A stretch of 64,000 nucleotides of DNA, from the NCBI GenBank assembly GCA_039935415.1, contig JBDTKH010000035.1, forward strand, positions 10,407 through 74,406, read 5' to 3'. Shown here one piece after another: positions 41,210 to 49,079 of the stretch; the stretch's first letter is position 1, and each line of letters starts with the position of its first letter. This stretch comes from Palsa-870 sp039935415 (GTDB lineage Bacteria > Chloroflexota > Dormibacteria > Dormibacterales > Dormibacteraceae). Made by a program: the position numbers and the translations under genes. The notes beneath the pieces were generated by a model, which saw nothing but the letters and a program-made list of their open reading frames with translations, was not told where the DNA came from and made no database searches.

Positions 41210-41977
41210 ATGCAGGAACCAAACCTTGTCTCTGCCATTGATTCGATTCGGGTCCGTTTCGGCAGCCAGGCGCTGACGAGGGCGGCGGAGCTTCCTCCCC
41301 CCCAGCCCTGGCCAAGCCGTTCCCCGATCGATCGCCTGACGGGCATCGGCGGGCTGCCCCGCGGCCGGCTCACCCTCCTGACCGGCAGCGGGACGTGCGG
41401 CAAGCTCACACTCGCCCTCTCCCTGCTCGCGGGCGCGACCCACGAGTTCGCGCACGTGCTTGTGATCGATCGTGGTGGATTCGATCCTTGGGCTCTACAT
41501 CCCTTCTACCCCGAGCTGAGCGCGCTGGCCGTGGTCCGCGCGCCAGCTCCTGAGCTCGCGGGCGAATCGGCGGCGGCCCTGGCGAGGGCGGGCGCCGGCT
41601 TCATCCTTTTAATGGGGGAGATCCCAGAGCACTGGCTCGGCCCCCTCGAAGCCGGCGCGAGCCGATCTGGAACCGTGCTGGTCGGGGTGGTCGACGCGCC
41701 AGGCCGAGCGTTCGCCCACGCCTCGAGCCTGAGCATTGGTTTTTCCCGGGCGGACTGGATCTGGGAGCGCGGCCAGCTGGTCGGGCTTCGCACTTCCGCC
41801 AGCTGCGTGAAGAACCGGGTGGCACCGCCACTTGGAGAAACCGAGCTGGAGATCCGCTACCCGCTGGGCGCGGTGAAGCTGTTCGACCACCAGGTCCACA
41901 TCGCTGAAGCATCTTCACCTCCCAACCTTGTGGGGAGGTCGGCGCGTGAGCGCCGGGTGGGGGTGGCGGGGAACTGA
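41210..41977 (+). CDS. imuA: ImuA-like RecA-fold protein of the SOS mutasome
   Basis: 255 residues, RecA-like fold. RSPIDRLTGIGGLPRGRLTLLTGSGTCGKLTLALSLLAG has a degenerate Walker A (GSGTCGKLT: Lys followed by Leu). VLVIDRGGFDPWALHPFYPEL fills the Walker B area. The end matches ImuA/SulA-like proteins up to AVKLFDHQVHIAEAS. The last ~20 residues come from a dispersed repeat at 41915-41969. Known ImuA-type proteins recruit ImuB and DnaE2 for translesion synthesis. Controlled by the LexA promoter upstream; imuB starts 2 bp after the stop. Confidence 0.85.
   Translation: MQEPNLVSAIDSIRVRFGSQALTRAAELPPPQPWPSRSPIDRLTGIGGLPRGRLTLLTGSGTCGKLTLALSLLAGATHEFAHVLVIDRGGFDPWALHPFYPELSALAVVRAPAPELAGESAAALARAGAGFILLMGEIPEHWLGPLEAGASRSGTVLVGVVDAPGRAFAHASSLSIGFSRADWIWERGQLVGLRTSASCVKNRVAPPLGETELEIRYPLGAVKLFDHQVHIAEASSPPNLVGRSARERRVGVAGN
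41915..41969. repeat. Dispersed GC-rich repeat (long form), copy D, inside the imuA 3' end
   Basis: CCTCCCAACCTTGTGGGGAGG then GGCGCGTGAGCGCC and GGGTGGGGGT. Translated as SPPNLVGRSARERRVGV at the ImuA C-terminus. Nearly the same unit as at 39569-39620 and 57530-57579. Confidence 0.75.
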
Positions 41978-41979
41978 TT

Positions 41980-43119
41980 TTGCGCATCTGCTGTGGTCTG
42001 ACCGGGCACCTCGAGCTCGCCCGGCGCCCCGACCTCTATGGGAGCCCCGTGGTGGTCGGGCTCTGGGAGGAGCACGTGATCGCCGCCTCCGAGGAAGCCC
42101 TGCCGTTTGGCGTGCTGCCTGGGATGGCGCTGCGCCAGGCCGAGCACCTGTGCCCACAGGCGACCTTTCTGCCACCCGACCCCGAAGCCGCCTCACACAT
42201 GCGAGAGCTGATCTCCTCCGCGCTCTACGACCTCGCCCCGGTGGTCGAAGTCCGCGTCGAGGGCGTCGCATGGATCGACGTGAGCGGAGTCCCGAAACCC
42301 GGGGAATCGATCCGCGAAGCGCGGCGCCGGTTGAAGACGGCGATCGGCCGCGAACCGCGGCTCGGTTTTGCGCCCGGCCCGTTCTCGGCCCAGCTCGCCG
42401 CCGCACGCGCGCGACCCGGCCGCCTCATGCGTGTCGAGGATGCGAAGACTTTCCTCGCCTCTTTTTCCTCACACGAGCTTCCGCTGGACGCCGAGCAGCT
42501 CGAGCGGCTGAATCTTTTGGGGCTCCGCACGCTTGGCGCGGTGGCGGCGATCGGCCCGCGTGAGCTGGAGAGCCAGCTCGGACGCGACGGGAGACATGCG
42601 GTCCTGCTCGCGAGAGGCCTCGAGCCCGACCGGCTCACGCCGTGGCGACCACCACTTTTCACAAGCGCGCATCGACAGTTCGAACCGCCGGTGGAAGACC
42701 GCGAGGCGCTGCTCTTCGTCGCGCGCGCGCTGTGCGGCGACCTCGCCGAAGAGCTGGGACTGCGCGGCGCAGGCGCGAAGCAGGTCCGCGCGCGGCTGAT
42801 GTTCGAGTCAGGCGAACCGGAAGCACGCGACTCGCTGGTCCGTCATCCGCTCAGCAGCGCCGCCGAGCTGTTCGGGCTGCTGGGCTCGTGGATCAAGAAA
42901 TGGCAGCCGCGCGCTCCGATCACCGAGCTGTGGATCGAGCTGCCGGTCCTCGAGAGCGCAGGCCGGCGGCAGCTGCGGCTGTGGGCGGGCGGCGACGGGA
43001 CCAGCGAAGAGGTGATCGCCGCGCTCGAGCGACTGCAAGAACGTTTTGGCGACGATGTGGTGCACAAGCCGCGACCGGCGCTCCTCTCCTCCCCCATCCC
43101 CGCCGAGCGCTTCGCGTGA
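41980..43119 (+). CDS. imuB: ImuB-like Y-family polymerase homologue (mutasome)
   Basis: 379 residues. It begins at a TTG (MRICCGLTGHLELARRPDLYGSPVVVGL), and has the Y-family fold with EEALPFGVLPGMALRQAEHLCPQATFLPPD, VEGVAWIDVSGVPKP, LGLRTLGAVAAIGPRELESQLGRDG and a little-finger domain after ~230. The catalytic Asp/Glu residues of active Y polymerases are not at their usual places (N-terminal Asp replaced by Cys/Gly), as in other ImuB proteins, which act as clamp-binding adaptors. It is between imuA and a DUF6504 gene with a 4-nt overlap on the latter. Confidence 0.88.
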   Translation: MRICCGLTGHLELARRPDLYGSPVVVGLWEEHVIAASEEALPFGVLPGMALRQAEHLCPQATFLPPDPEAASHMRELISSALYDLAPVVEVRVEGVAWIDVSGVPKPGESIREARRRLKTAIGREPRLGFAPGPFSAQLAAARARPGRLMRVEDAKTFLASFSSHELPLDAEQLERLNLLGLRTLGAVAAIGPRELESQLGRDGRHAVLLARGLEPDRLTPWRPPLFTSAHRQFEPPVEDREALLFVARALCGDLAEELGLRGAGAKQVRARLMFESGEPEARDSLVRHPLSSAAELFGLLGSWIKKWQPRAPITELWIELPVLESAGRRQLRLWAGGDGTSEEVIAALERLQERFGDDVVHKPRPALLSSPIPAERFA

Positions 43120-43364
43120 CAAGGCTGCTCTCCCCGCCTGCCGCCGTCCAGGTCACGCTGAGCGATGACGGCACTCCGTCGTTCATCTCAGGCGCCTTCA
43201 GCGGGTCGATCGACCCCATCACGCGGTGGAAGGTCGAGGCGAAGTGGTGGAACGACCCCATCGTCCGCGAGTACTGGAAGGCATTGCTCAACAACAACCT
43301 TCTATGCGAGCTCTACCACGACCTCGTGCGAGACGTGTGGTTCGTGGAGAGGGTCTATGACTGA
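43116..43364 (+). CDS. DUF6504-like small protein of the mutasome cassette
   Basis: 82 residues: VQVTLSDDGTPSFISGAFSG, ITRWKVEAKWWND, LLCELYHDLVRDVWFVERVYD. This beta-rich protein with the closing WxxERVYD is the DUF6504 type, often encoded beside imuB and dnaE2. The role is unknown, but the context implies translesion synthesis. The GTG start overlaps the imuB TGA (GTGA). Missed by length filters, but spacing, homology and overlap support it. Confidence 0.8.
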   Translation: MTRLLSPPAAVQVTLSDDGTPSFISGAFSGSIDPITRWKVEAKWWNDPIVREYWKALLNNNLLCELYHDLVRDVWFVERVYD

Positions 43365-43378
43365 TTACGCTGACGAGC

Positions 43379-44356
43379 ATGCCCGACACAGGCTCCTGGC
43401 CCCGGGGCACCCAGGATCCGATTGGTCAGGCAGGCGAATTCCTGGTCTGGGCCACCTTGATCGCGCAGTCAGGTGGTGGCCTCCATGTTTTCCTGCCTGT
43501 TCTCGATCGCGGCCTCGATGCCCTCGTTCACCGGCTCTCCGACAGGAAGTACCTGGCTTTGCAGGCGAAGACCAAGACCTACATCCAGTCTTCGGAAGCA
43601 CCCATCGCTGTGTTGGAGAGCCACATCTACACGCCCGACCAGCTGATCGTCGGAGTTCACCTGGATGGGTACCGTCTCGGCGAGTACGCGCTGGTAGCGG
43701 ATGGCGAGACGTACGCCAAGAAAGCCGGCCGAGTCATCGATGGCACTCGAGTCCTGCTGGTCGCCGACATGCCGGTGAGGCCAATCCCCGGCCATAAGTG
43801 GTCAGACGACCTGGTGCCGATCGGCGAGCTGGCTCAGCGGCTGGGCGCGCGCGTGCCGGCGCTCGCGGCGCCATCTCCTCCTGTGCCGCCTCCTGCGGAC
43901 GCGGATCGGATCATCGGATCTTGGGGCGAGCTGGAAGTCCTTCGCCGACTCTTGATGCTCGAAGACTGTGGCCTGTTCCGTCCCTTTCCTGACAACGAGA
44001 CCGCTGAGGTCGTGGTCCGGCGCCTGGCGACGGGCGCGACAATCGGCCTGCAGGTCAAGACGGCGCAGCTCGATCAACGGCACTCGTATCGCCACGTCCT
44101 GGTCAATCGATCGAACTTCGTCTCAGATCCGGCCACCTACGTGGTCGCGCTGGCGTGGATTCTTCCGGAACGCCGTTTTCACGAGACTTGCCTGCTGATC
44201 CCGAGCGAGCTCCTCACATCGATCGCGGGCGCGAGCGGGCCCTATTACGAGCTCCACTTCCGCCCCGACGGCAGTTCGGAGACGAGCAAGCTCGACGGGT
44301 TTCGGCTGCCCCTGGAGTCCCTCGGAGCCGAGATCGCGCGCCGGCTAGGCAGCTGA
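43379..44356 (+). CDS. Double PD-(D/E)XK-like nuclease-fold protein in the SOS cassette
   Basis: 325 residues in two similar halves joined by a Pro-rich linker (about 164-176). The first half has GQAGEFLVWATLIAQ (E20), LDRGLDALVH (D47) and YLALQAKTKTY (Q62-x-K64). The second has GSWGELEVLRRLLM (E184), ETAEVVVRRL (E210) and IGLQVKTAQLD (Q225-x-K227). This Glu...Asp/Glu...Q-x-K order is the PD-(D/E)XK/DUF4365-like nuclease pattern. It is 14 bp downstream of the DUF6504 gene, on the same strand, so probably SOS-induced. Activity is inferred only from motifs; a structural, inactive version is possible. Confidence 0.72.
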   Translation: MPDTGSWPRGTQDPIGQAGEFLVWATLIAQSGGGLHVFLPVLDRGLDALVHRLSDRKYLALQAKTKTYIQSSEAPIAVLESHIYTPDQLIVGVHLDGYRLGEYALVADGETYAKKAGRVIDGTRVLLVADMPVRPIPGHKWSDDLVPIGELAQRLGARVPALAAPSPPVPPPADADRIIGSWGELEVLRRLLMLEDCGLFRPFPDNETAEVVVRRLATGATIGLQVKTAQLDQRHSYRHVLVNRSNFVSDPATYVVALAWILPERRFHETCLLIPSELLTSIAGASGPYYELHFRPDGSSETSKLDGFRLPLESLGAEIARRLGS

Positions 44357-44378
44357 GAAAACTCCTCGGTTAAGAGCC

Positions 44379-44406
44379 TTGACATGGGAACGTTTGTTCG
44401 TACGAT
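44379..44406 (+). promoter_or_regulatory. Second SOS promoter with LexA-like box
   Basis: TTGACA (44379-44384), a 16-bp spacer, then TACGAT (44401-44406). The spacer includes GGAACGTTTGTTCG (44387-44400), one base off the CGAAC-N4-GTTCG box. It drives the decayed HNH gene region and may also contribute to dnaE2 transcription 590 bp downstream. Confidence 0.75.
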
Positions 44407-44412
44407 GGAGAG

Positions 44413-44774
44413 ATGCCATCATCGGTCGATCAACTGCTGGCAGCGGCGGAGCTTTTCGCAGCCTCTTCCCCATTCATGGGGAAGTACCCGCCGAAGGCGG
44501 GGGATGGGGCCGGTTCAGCTTGTCGCTCGCAACTCTCCGCTGACCTGGTCACCGTCCGTCACGCCGTCAGCAGCTCACCACGTGGTGCACTGGTCCAGGG
44601 GTGGTTCGACTGACCTTTCGAACCTCATCCTTCTCTGTTTATCGGCATCACTGGTTAGTTCACGAAGGCAAGTGGCAGCTCGTCAAGGCCGACGACGGCC
44701 GGATGCTCTCCATCCCGCCACAGATGGACATCTTTCAGCAGCTGGCCCGCGGCCCCGACATCGAAGCCGCTTGA
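44413..44774 (+). pseudogene. Decayed DUF222/HNH-endonuclease-like gene behind a LexA promoter
   Basis: The start MPSSVDQLLAAAELFA has a natural look, but a palindromic insert follows. Pieces of a 13E12/DUF222-HNH protein then appear in different frames: SACRSQLSADLVTV; then HHVVHWSRGGSTDLSNLILLC; then, after one extra T near 44637-44640, YRHHWLVHEGKWQLVKADDG up to the stop at 44772. The HNH histidines and ending are typical. The gene is interrupted by frameshifts and a large internal deletion. Confidence 0.65.
44464..44509. repeat. Dispersed GC-rich repeat, copy E, inside the HNH pseudogene
   Basis: TTCCCCATTCATGGGGAA, then CCCGCCGAAGGCGGG. The first palindrome is almost identical to that at the glpK start (54784-54800). 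Confidence 0.65.
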
Positions 44775-44999
44775 TGCCGACTCATCTATGGCCCAGAAAA
44801 AGAAGTGACCCCGCTGGTTCGCCTCGCTGGCTCCGGGACCTGCCTTGCGGCCGGTGCCAGATCCCTCGATCGTTTCCCTCGGGGTCGTCAACTACCGTAA
44901 GGCTCGCGTCGACGTGATGCAACCCCCAAAAAAAATGCGTCGCTTGGCTACGGCAGGTAGCTGTCGGTTTTGGACGTACGCCCTGCGCGCGCCCGGCTC

Positions 45000-47900
45000 G
45001 TGAACCCATATGTCGAGCTCCACTGCCACTCCAACTTCTCGTTCCTCGACGGCGCCTCACATCCCGCCGAGCTGGCGATGCGGGCGGCCGAGCTCGAGAT
45101 GCCTGCGCTCGCGATCACCGACCGCGGAGGCGTGTATGGAGCGGTGAGGTTCCTCCAGGCCTGCCGAAAGCTGGGGGTAAAGCCTCTCATCGGAACAGCG
45201 CTCGAGGTCGATGACGAAGAGGTCGTCATCATCGCCCGCAACCTCCCCGGCTACTCCAACCTCAGCCGGCTGCTGAGCTTTGCCCACGCCGACCAGCCCA
45301 AGGGCGAAGCGCGCGCGACCCTGGCCCGGGTCTCCGAGCATCGTGGGGACCTTTTCTACCTCAGCGCCACCGACCAGGAGGAACGGCTGCGCGCGCTCCA
45401 GGAGGCGCTCGGCAAGGAGAACGTCTTCAGCGAGCTCCATCACCATCTTCGAGCGGAGGACGACTGGGTGCTCGCGGGCCGCGCGGCGATGGCGAAGCGT
45501 TGCGGGGCCGCACTCGTCGCCACCAACGAGGTCCACTACCACGTCCCGGAGCGCAGGCGGCTTCACGATGTGCTGGTCGCCATCCGTCACCGGGCCACCC
45601 TCGAGGAGGCGCGACCGCACCTCTTTCCCAACGCCGAGCACCACCTGAAGGGCGGATCTGAGATGAGGCCGCTGTTCAAGGGTCACGGCGAGGCGCTGGC
45701 GACGCCATGGGAGATTGCCCAGGAGTGCGACGTGGACCTCAACTTCCGCAAGGTCCGTTTCCCCGGCTACCCGGTGCCGGCCGGTGAAACGTCGTTCTCG
45801 TTTCTCTACAAGCTCTGTTTCGAGGGCGTCAAGGAGCGCTACCGGCCGATCACTCCTGAGGTCGCACGCCGCTTGCAGCGCGAGCTCGAGGTGATCGAGA
45901 AGACGGGGCTGGCCGAGTTCTTCCTCATCAACTGGGACCTGATGCGGTTCGCCCGCGAGCGTGGAGTCCCAGGCCAGGGGCGTGGTTCGGCCGCCGACTC
46001 GATAGTCGCCTACGTGCTGGGCATCACGCGCGTCGACCCGATCGAACACAACCTCCTGTTCGAGCGGTTCCTGCACGAGGAGATGACGAGCACGCCGGAC
46101 ATCGACATCGATTTCTCCACTGAGCACCGCGAGCAGGTGATCCAGTACGTCTACGACAAGTACGGCTGGGAGCGGACAGGGATGGTGTGCAACGTCGTCA
46201 CCTTCCAGCCGCGAATGGCGATCCGCCAGGTCGGCAAGGCGCTCGGTTTCTCGGCGGAGCTGCTCGACCGGCTCGCCAAGGGCGTCGACCGATGGTTCAG
46301 CGAAGACGTCGAGGACTCGATGACCGGCGCGGTGCCGCCGCCCGACATGCGGCCTCAGAGCTGGCAGCAGTTCCTCGAGCTCTGTCGCGAGGTGCAGGAC
46401 TTCCCGCGCCACCTCTCGATCCACAACGGCGGGATGCTGGTCACCGGCGAGCCGCTGGTCGACATCGCCCCGGTCGAGCCGGCGACCATGGAGGGCCGCC
46501 GCGTCGTCCAGTTCAACAAGGACGACGTCGAAGACCTGGGCCTGATCAAGATGGACATGCTCGGACTGCGCACGCTCTCGGTGGTGGCCGAGACGCTGGA
46601 CCTGATCAGGGACGCGACCGGTGAGCGGCCCGACCTCGACCAGCTGCCGCTCAACGACCCGAAGGTCTTCGAGATGTGCAGCGCGGCCGACACGATCGGC
46701 GTGTTCCAGATCGAGTCCCGCGCCCAGATGCAGACGCTGCCGCGCACGCGGCCGGAGACGTTCAACGACCTGGTGGTCGAGGTTGCGATCATCCGCCCCG
46801 GCCCCATCCAGGGCAATGCCGTCCATCCGTACATTCGCCGCAAGCAGGGCCGCGAGCCGGTCACCTATGCGCACCCGCTTTTGGAGCCGATCCTCAAGGA
46901 CACGCTCGGCGTGATCCTTTACCAGGAACAGATCATCGAGGTCGCCATGTACGTCGCGGGCATGAGGCCTGCGCAGGCGGACGGGTTCCGGCGCGCGATG
47001 ACGCGTCACCTCAACCGCGTCGAGATGTCATCGCTGGAAGGCGACTTCATCAACGGCTGCCTCACCAACGGGGTGCCTCGCGAGGTGGCCGACCAGCTCT
47101 TCGCCGCCGTGCAGGGCTTTGCGGTTTACGGGTTCTGCCGCTCGCACGCCGCCGCCTTCGCGCGCACGTCATACGAGACGGCGTGGTTGAAGCTCAACTA
47201 CGCAGTCGAGTTCGGCTGCGGCCTGCTCAACAACCAACCGATGGGCTTCTACCACCCGAGCGTGCTGGTCGAGGACCTGAAGCGGCACGGCGTGACGGTG
47301 CTGCCCGTCGACATCAACCTCTCCGCTGTGCGATGCCTGCCCGAAACCCTGCATCCAACCTCCCCAGAGACACACCTCACCGAGGGCCCTCCCTCCTCCG
47401 AGGTTTCCTACTGGGGTCCCCGCGTCGTGGTCGCGGGGCCACCCCGGCCAACCGACCTCAGCGTATCGGGCGCGTCAACCCAGCCTGTTAAGACCCAGGC
47501 CTATGCCATGCGCGTCGGCTTCAACTACGTCCGCGACCTCGGAGAGGACGGCCGGCTGGCGATCGTCGCCGAGCGTGATCGAGACGGACCATTCACCTCC
47601 TTCGACGATTTCCTCCACCGCCTGCGCGGCGCCCCGGTCGGCCCGCGCGCCGTCCGCAACCTCGTCATGGTCGGCGCCTTCGACGCCCTCGGCCAGCCCC
47701 GCCGCGGGCTGCTCTGGGGATGGCAGGAGCGCTGGCATGGCCACGGCCTGCGCCGCAGCATCGACCGGCAATCCGAGCTGCGGCTCAACGGCACCGCACC
47801 GGCCCTCCCTCAGATCGACGACTTCGACGCCAACCAGCTCGAGTACCGGATCTCCGATCTCTCGACAGGCCACCACCTCATCCACTTCTGCCGCGAACGC

Positions 47901-48233
47901 CTTCAGAGCATGGGTGCGCTGGAGAGCAACAAGCTCGCGGCCGTTCCCGACCGCCAGAAGGTGCGCGTGGCCGGGCTCGTGATCACGCGGCAGGCACCAT
48001 CGACCGCGAAGAAGATCCGTTTCTTCACCCTCGAGGACGAGTTCGGCCAGGTCAACGTGACGATCAAGCCCGACGTCTACGACCGCTACCGCCAGGTCGC
48101 GAACCGCCAACCGATCCTCGTCATCGACGGCGTGATGCAACGCCATGACGGCGTTTATTCGGTCCTCGCCAGCCACATCGAAGCGCTCGCGGGCGTGCCC
48201 CGCCCCCACCAGCGCTCCCACGACTACCGCTGA
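45000..48233 (+). CDS. dnaE2: Error-prone DNA polymerase DnaE2
   Basis: 1077 residues, DnaE2 type of C-family polymerase. The PHP domain (ELHCHSNFSFLDGASHPAELAMRA), the palm with GRGSAADSIVAYVLGIT and PDIDIDFSTEHREQVI, the finger region and the C-terminal OB fold (VRVAGLVITRQAPSTAKKIRFFTLEDEFGQVNV) are complete. It performs error-prone translesion synthesis with ImuA/ImuB. The GTG at 45000 starts at the PHP domain; a TTG at 44970 is possible. An in-frame insert of about 45 residues (after VLPVDINLSAVRCLPE, before YAMRVGFNYVRDLG) is Pro/Ser/Thr-rich and unlike family sequence. Likely under LexA control from 44379 or 41128. Confidence 0.95.
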   Translation: MNPYVELHCHSNFSFLDGASHPAELAMRAAELEMPALAITDRGGVYGAVRFLQACRKLGVKPLIGTALEVDDEEVVIIARNLPGYSNLSRLLSFAHADQPKGEARATLARVSEHRGDLFYLSATDQEERLRALQEALGKENVFSELHHHLRAEDDWVLAGRAAMAKRCGAALVATNEVHYHVPERRRLHDVLVAIRHRATLEEARPHLFPNAEHHLKGGSEMRPLFKGHGEALATPWEIAQECDVDLNFRKVRFPGYPVPAGETSFSFLYKLCFEGVKERYRPITPEVARRLQRELEVIEKTGLAEFFLINWDLMRFARERGVPGQGRGSAADSIVAYVLGITRVDPIEHNLLFERFLHEEMTSTPDIDIDFSTEHREQVIQYVYDKYGWERTGMVCNVVTFQPRMAIRQVGKALGFSAELLDRLAKGVDRWFSEDVEDSMTGAVPPPDMRPQSWQQFLELCREVQDFPRHLSIHNGGMLVTGEPLVDIAPVEPATMEGRRVVQFNKDDVEDLGLIKMDMLGLRTLSVVAETLDLIRDATGERPDLDQLPLNDPKVFEMCSAADTIGVFQIESRAQMQTLPRTRPETFNDLVVEVAIIRPGPIQGNAVHPYIRRKQGREPVTYAHPLLEPILKDTLGVILYQEQIIEVAMYVAGMRPAQADGFRRAMTRHLNRVEMSSLEGDFINGCLTNGVPREVADQLFAAVQGFAVYGFCRSHAAAFARTSYETAWLKLNYAVEFGCGLLNNQPMGFYHPSVLVEDLKRHGVTVLPVDINLSAVRCLPETLHPTSPETHLTEGPPSSEVSYWGPRVVVAGPPRPTDLSVSGASTQPVKTQAYAMRVGFNYVRDLGEDGRLAIVAERDRDGPFTSFDDFLHRLRGAPVGPRAVRNLVMVGAFDALGQPRRGLLWGWQERWHGHGLRRSIDRQSELRLNGTAPALPQIDDFDANQLEYRISDLSTGHHLIHFCRERLQSMGALESNKLAAVPDRQKVRVAGLVITRQAPSTAKKIRFFTLEDEFGQVNVTIKPDVYDRYRQVANRQPILVIDGVMQRHDGVYSVLASHIEALAGVPRPHQRSHDYR

Positions 48234-48357
48234 CCCCACCAACCCCACGGCTTACCTTCCGTAGCCAACCGGGGGTCTTTTGATCCAAGCTATGCCAATA
48301 CGCAGCCTTGCGGGGGCTCCGGCCGCCGCAGTCGCAGCAACCCCAAAGGAAGGATCC

Positions 48358-48939
48358 ATGTCGATCGGCAGAGAAATCGAAGACATCGCCCGCGACCTGA
48401 TCAAGCATCAGCACGACCACCCGCCGGTCCGCGACCTGAATCGCGAGGTCGACCGCAAGCTCACGTTCGCCGACCGCGTAGCCGACGATTTCGCCCGCCT
48501 GGTCGGCAGCTGGGTCTTCGTCCTGGCCCAGGCCGGGATCATGGTCCTGTGGGTCGGGCTCAACGCCTTCAACCTGATCCACCCGTGGGATCGCTACCCG
48601 TTCCTCTTCCTCAACTTCATCCTCACCCTCGAGGCCGCGCTGTGGGTGTCCGTGTTGCTGATGGCCCTGAACCGGCTCGCCGACCGCGATCGCCTGCGCG
48701 CGCAGCACGACTACGAGCTCGACATCAAAGCCGAAGAAGAGCTGAAGGCGCTGATGAACCACCTGATGCACCAGGACGAGATCCTGCTGCAGATCGTCAA
48801 CCGGCTCGACCGCAGCGACCGCGAGATGAAGCGCATCGCGCGCAACCTCGAGCAGGTGATCGAATCCGGCACCCACCCTCCCGCGCCGCTGCCGGCAGCG
48901 GGTCCGGAGCGGCCTCCGATCAGCCTCCCGGCGCCCTAG
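48358..48939 (+). CDS. DUF1003-family membrane protein
   Basis: 193 residues. The core FADRVADDFARLVGSWVFVLAQAGIMVLWVGLNAFNLIHPWDRYPFLFLNFILTLEAALWVSVLLMALNR has the two membrane helices of DUF1003. It is preceded by a helical N-terminus and followed by a long coiled coil (LRAQHDYELDIKAEEELKALMNHLMHQDEILLQIVNRL). Cytoplasmic ends are inferred. ATG 48358 with AAAGGAAGG upstream is preferred. Some relatives are linked to Mg or acid stress; function here unknown. Confidence 0.85.
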   Translation: MSIGREIEDIARDLIKHQHDHPPVRDLNREVDRKLTFADRVADDFARLVGSWVFVLAQAGIMVLWVGLNAFNLIHPWDRYPFLFLNFILTLEAALWVSVLLMALNRLADRDRLRAQHDYELDIKAEEELKALMNHLMHQDEILLQIVNRLDRSDREMKRIARNLEQVIESGTHPPAPLPAAGPERPPISLPAP

Positions 48940-49069
48940 CCCTCTGGCGGACGTCGCCCAACGGCCGGACCAGCGCCTCGTCGATCGTCGCGAGATAGGC
49001 CTCGGCCTCGCACTCGATCAGGCGCAGGGCTGCCTGCATCTGGTCGTGGTCGTTCAACAAGTCCGGCAT
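48920..49069 (-). CDS. Small uncharacterised protein or fragment
   Basis: 49 residues, MPDLLNDHDQMQAALRLIECEAEAYLATIDEALVRPLGDVRQRARAPGG. The helical start resembles the beginning of PLP-dependent decarboxylases or aminotransferases, but the rest is absent, so it could be a remnant. It sits 10 bp from the start region of nothing else and converges on DUF1003 with a 20-bp overlap. Weak call. Confidence 0.35.
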   Translation of the reverse strand: MPDLLNDHDQMQAALRLIECEAEAYLATIDEALVRPLGDVRQRARAPGG

Positions 49070-49079
49070 GCCGCCAAAT

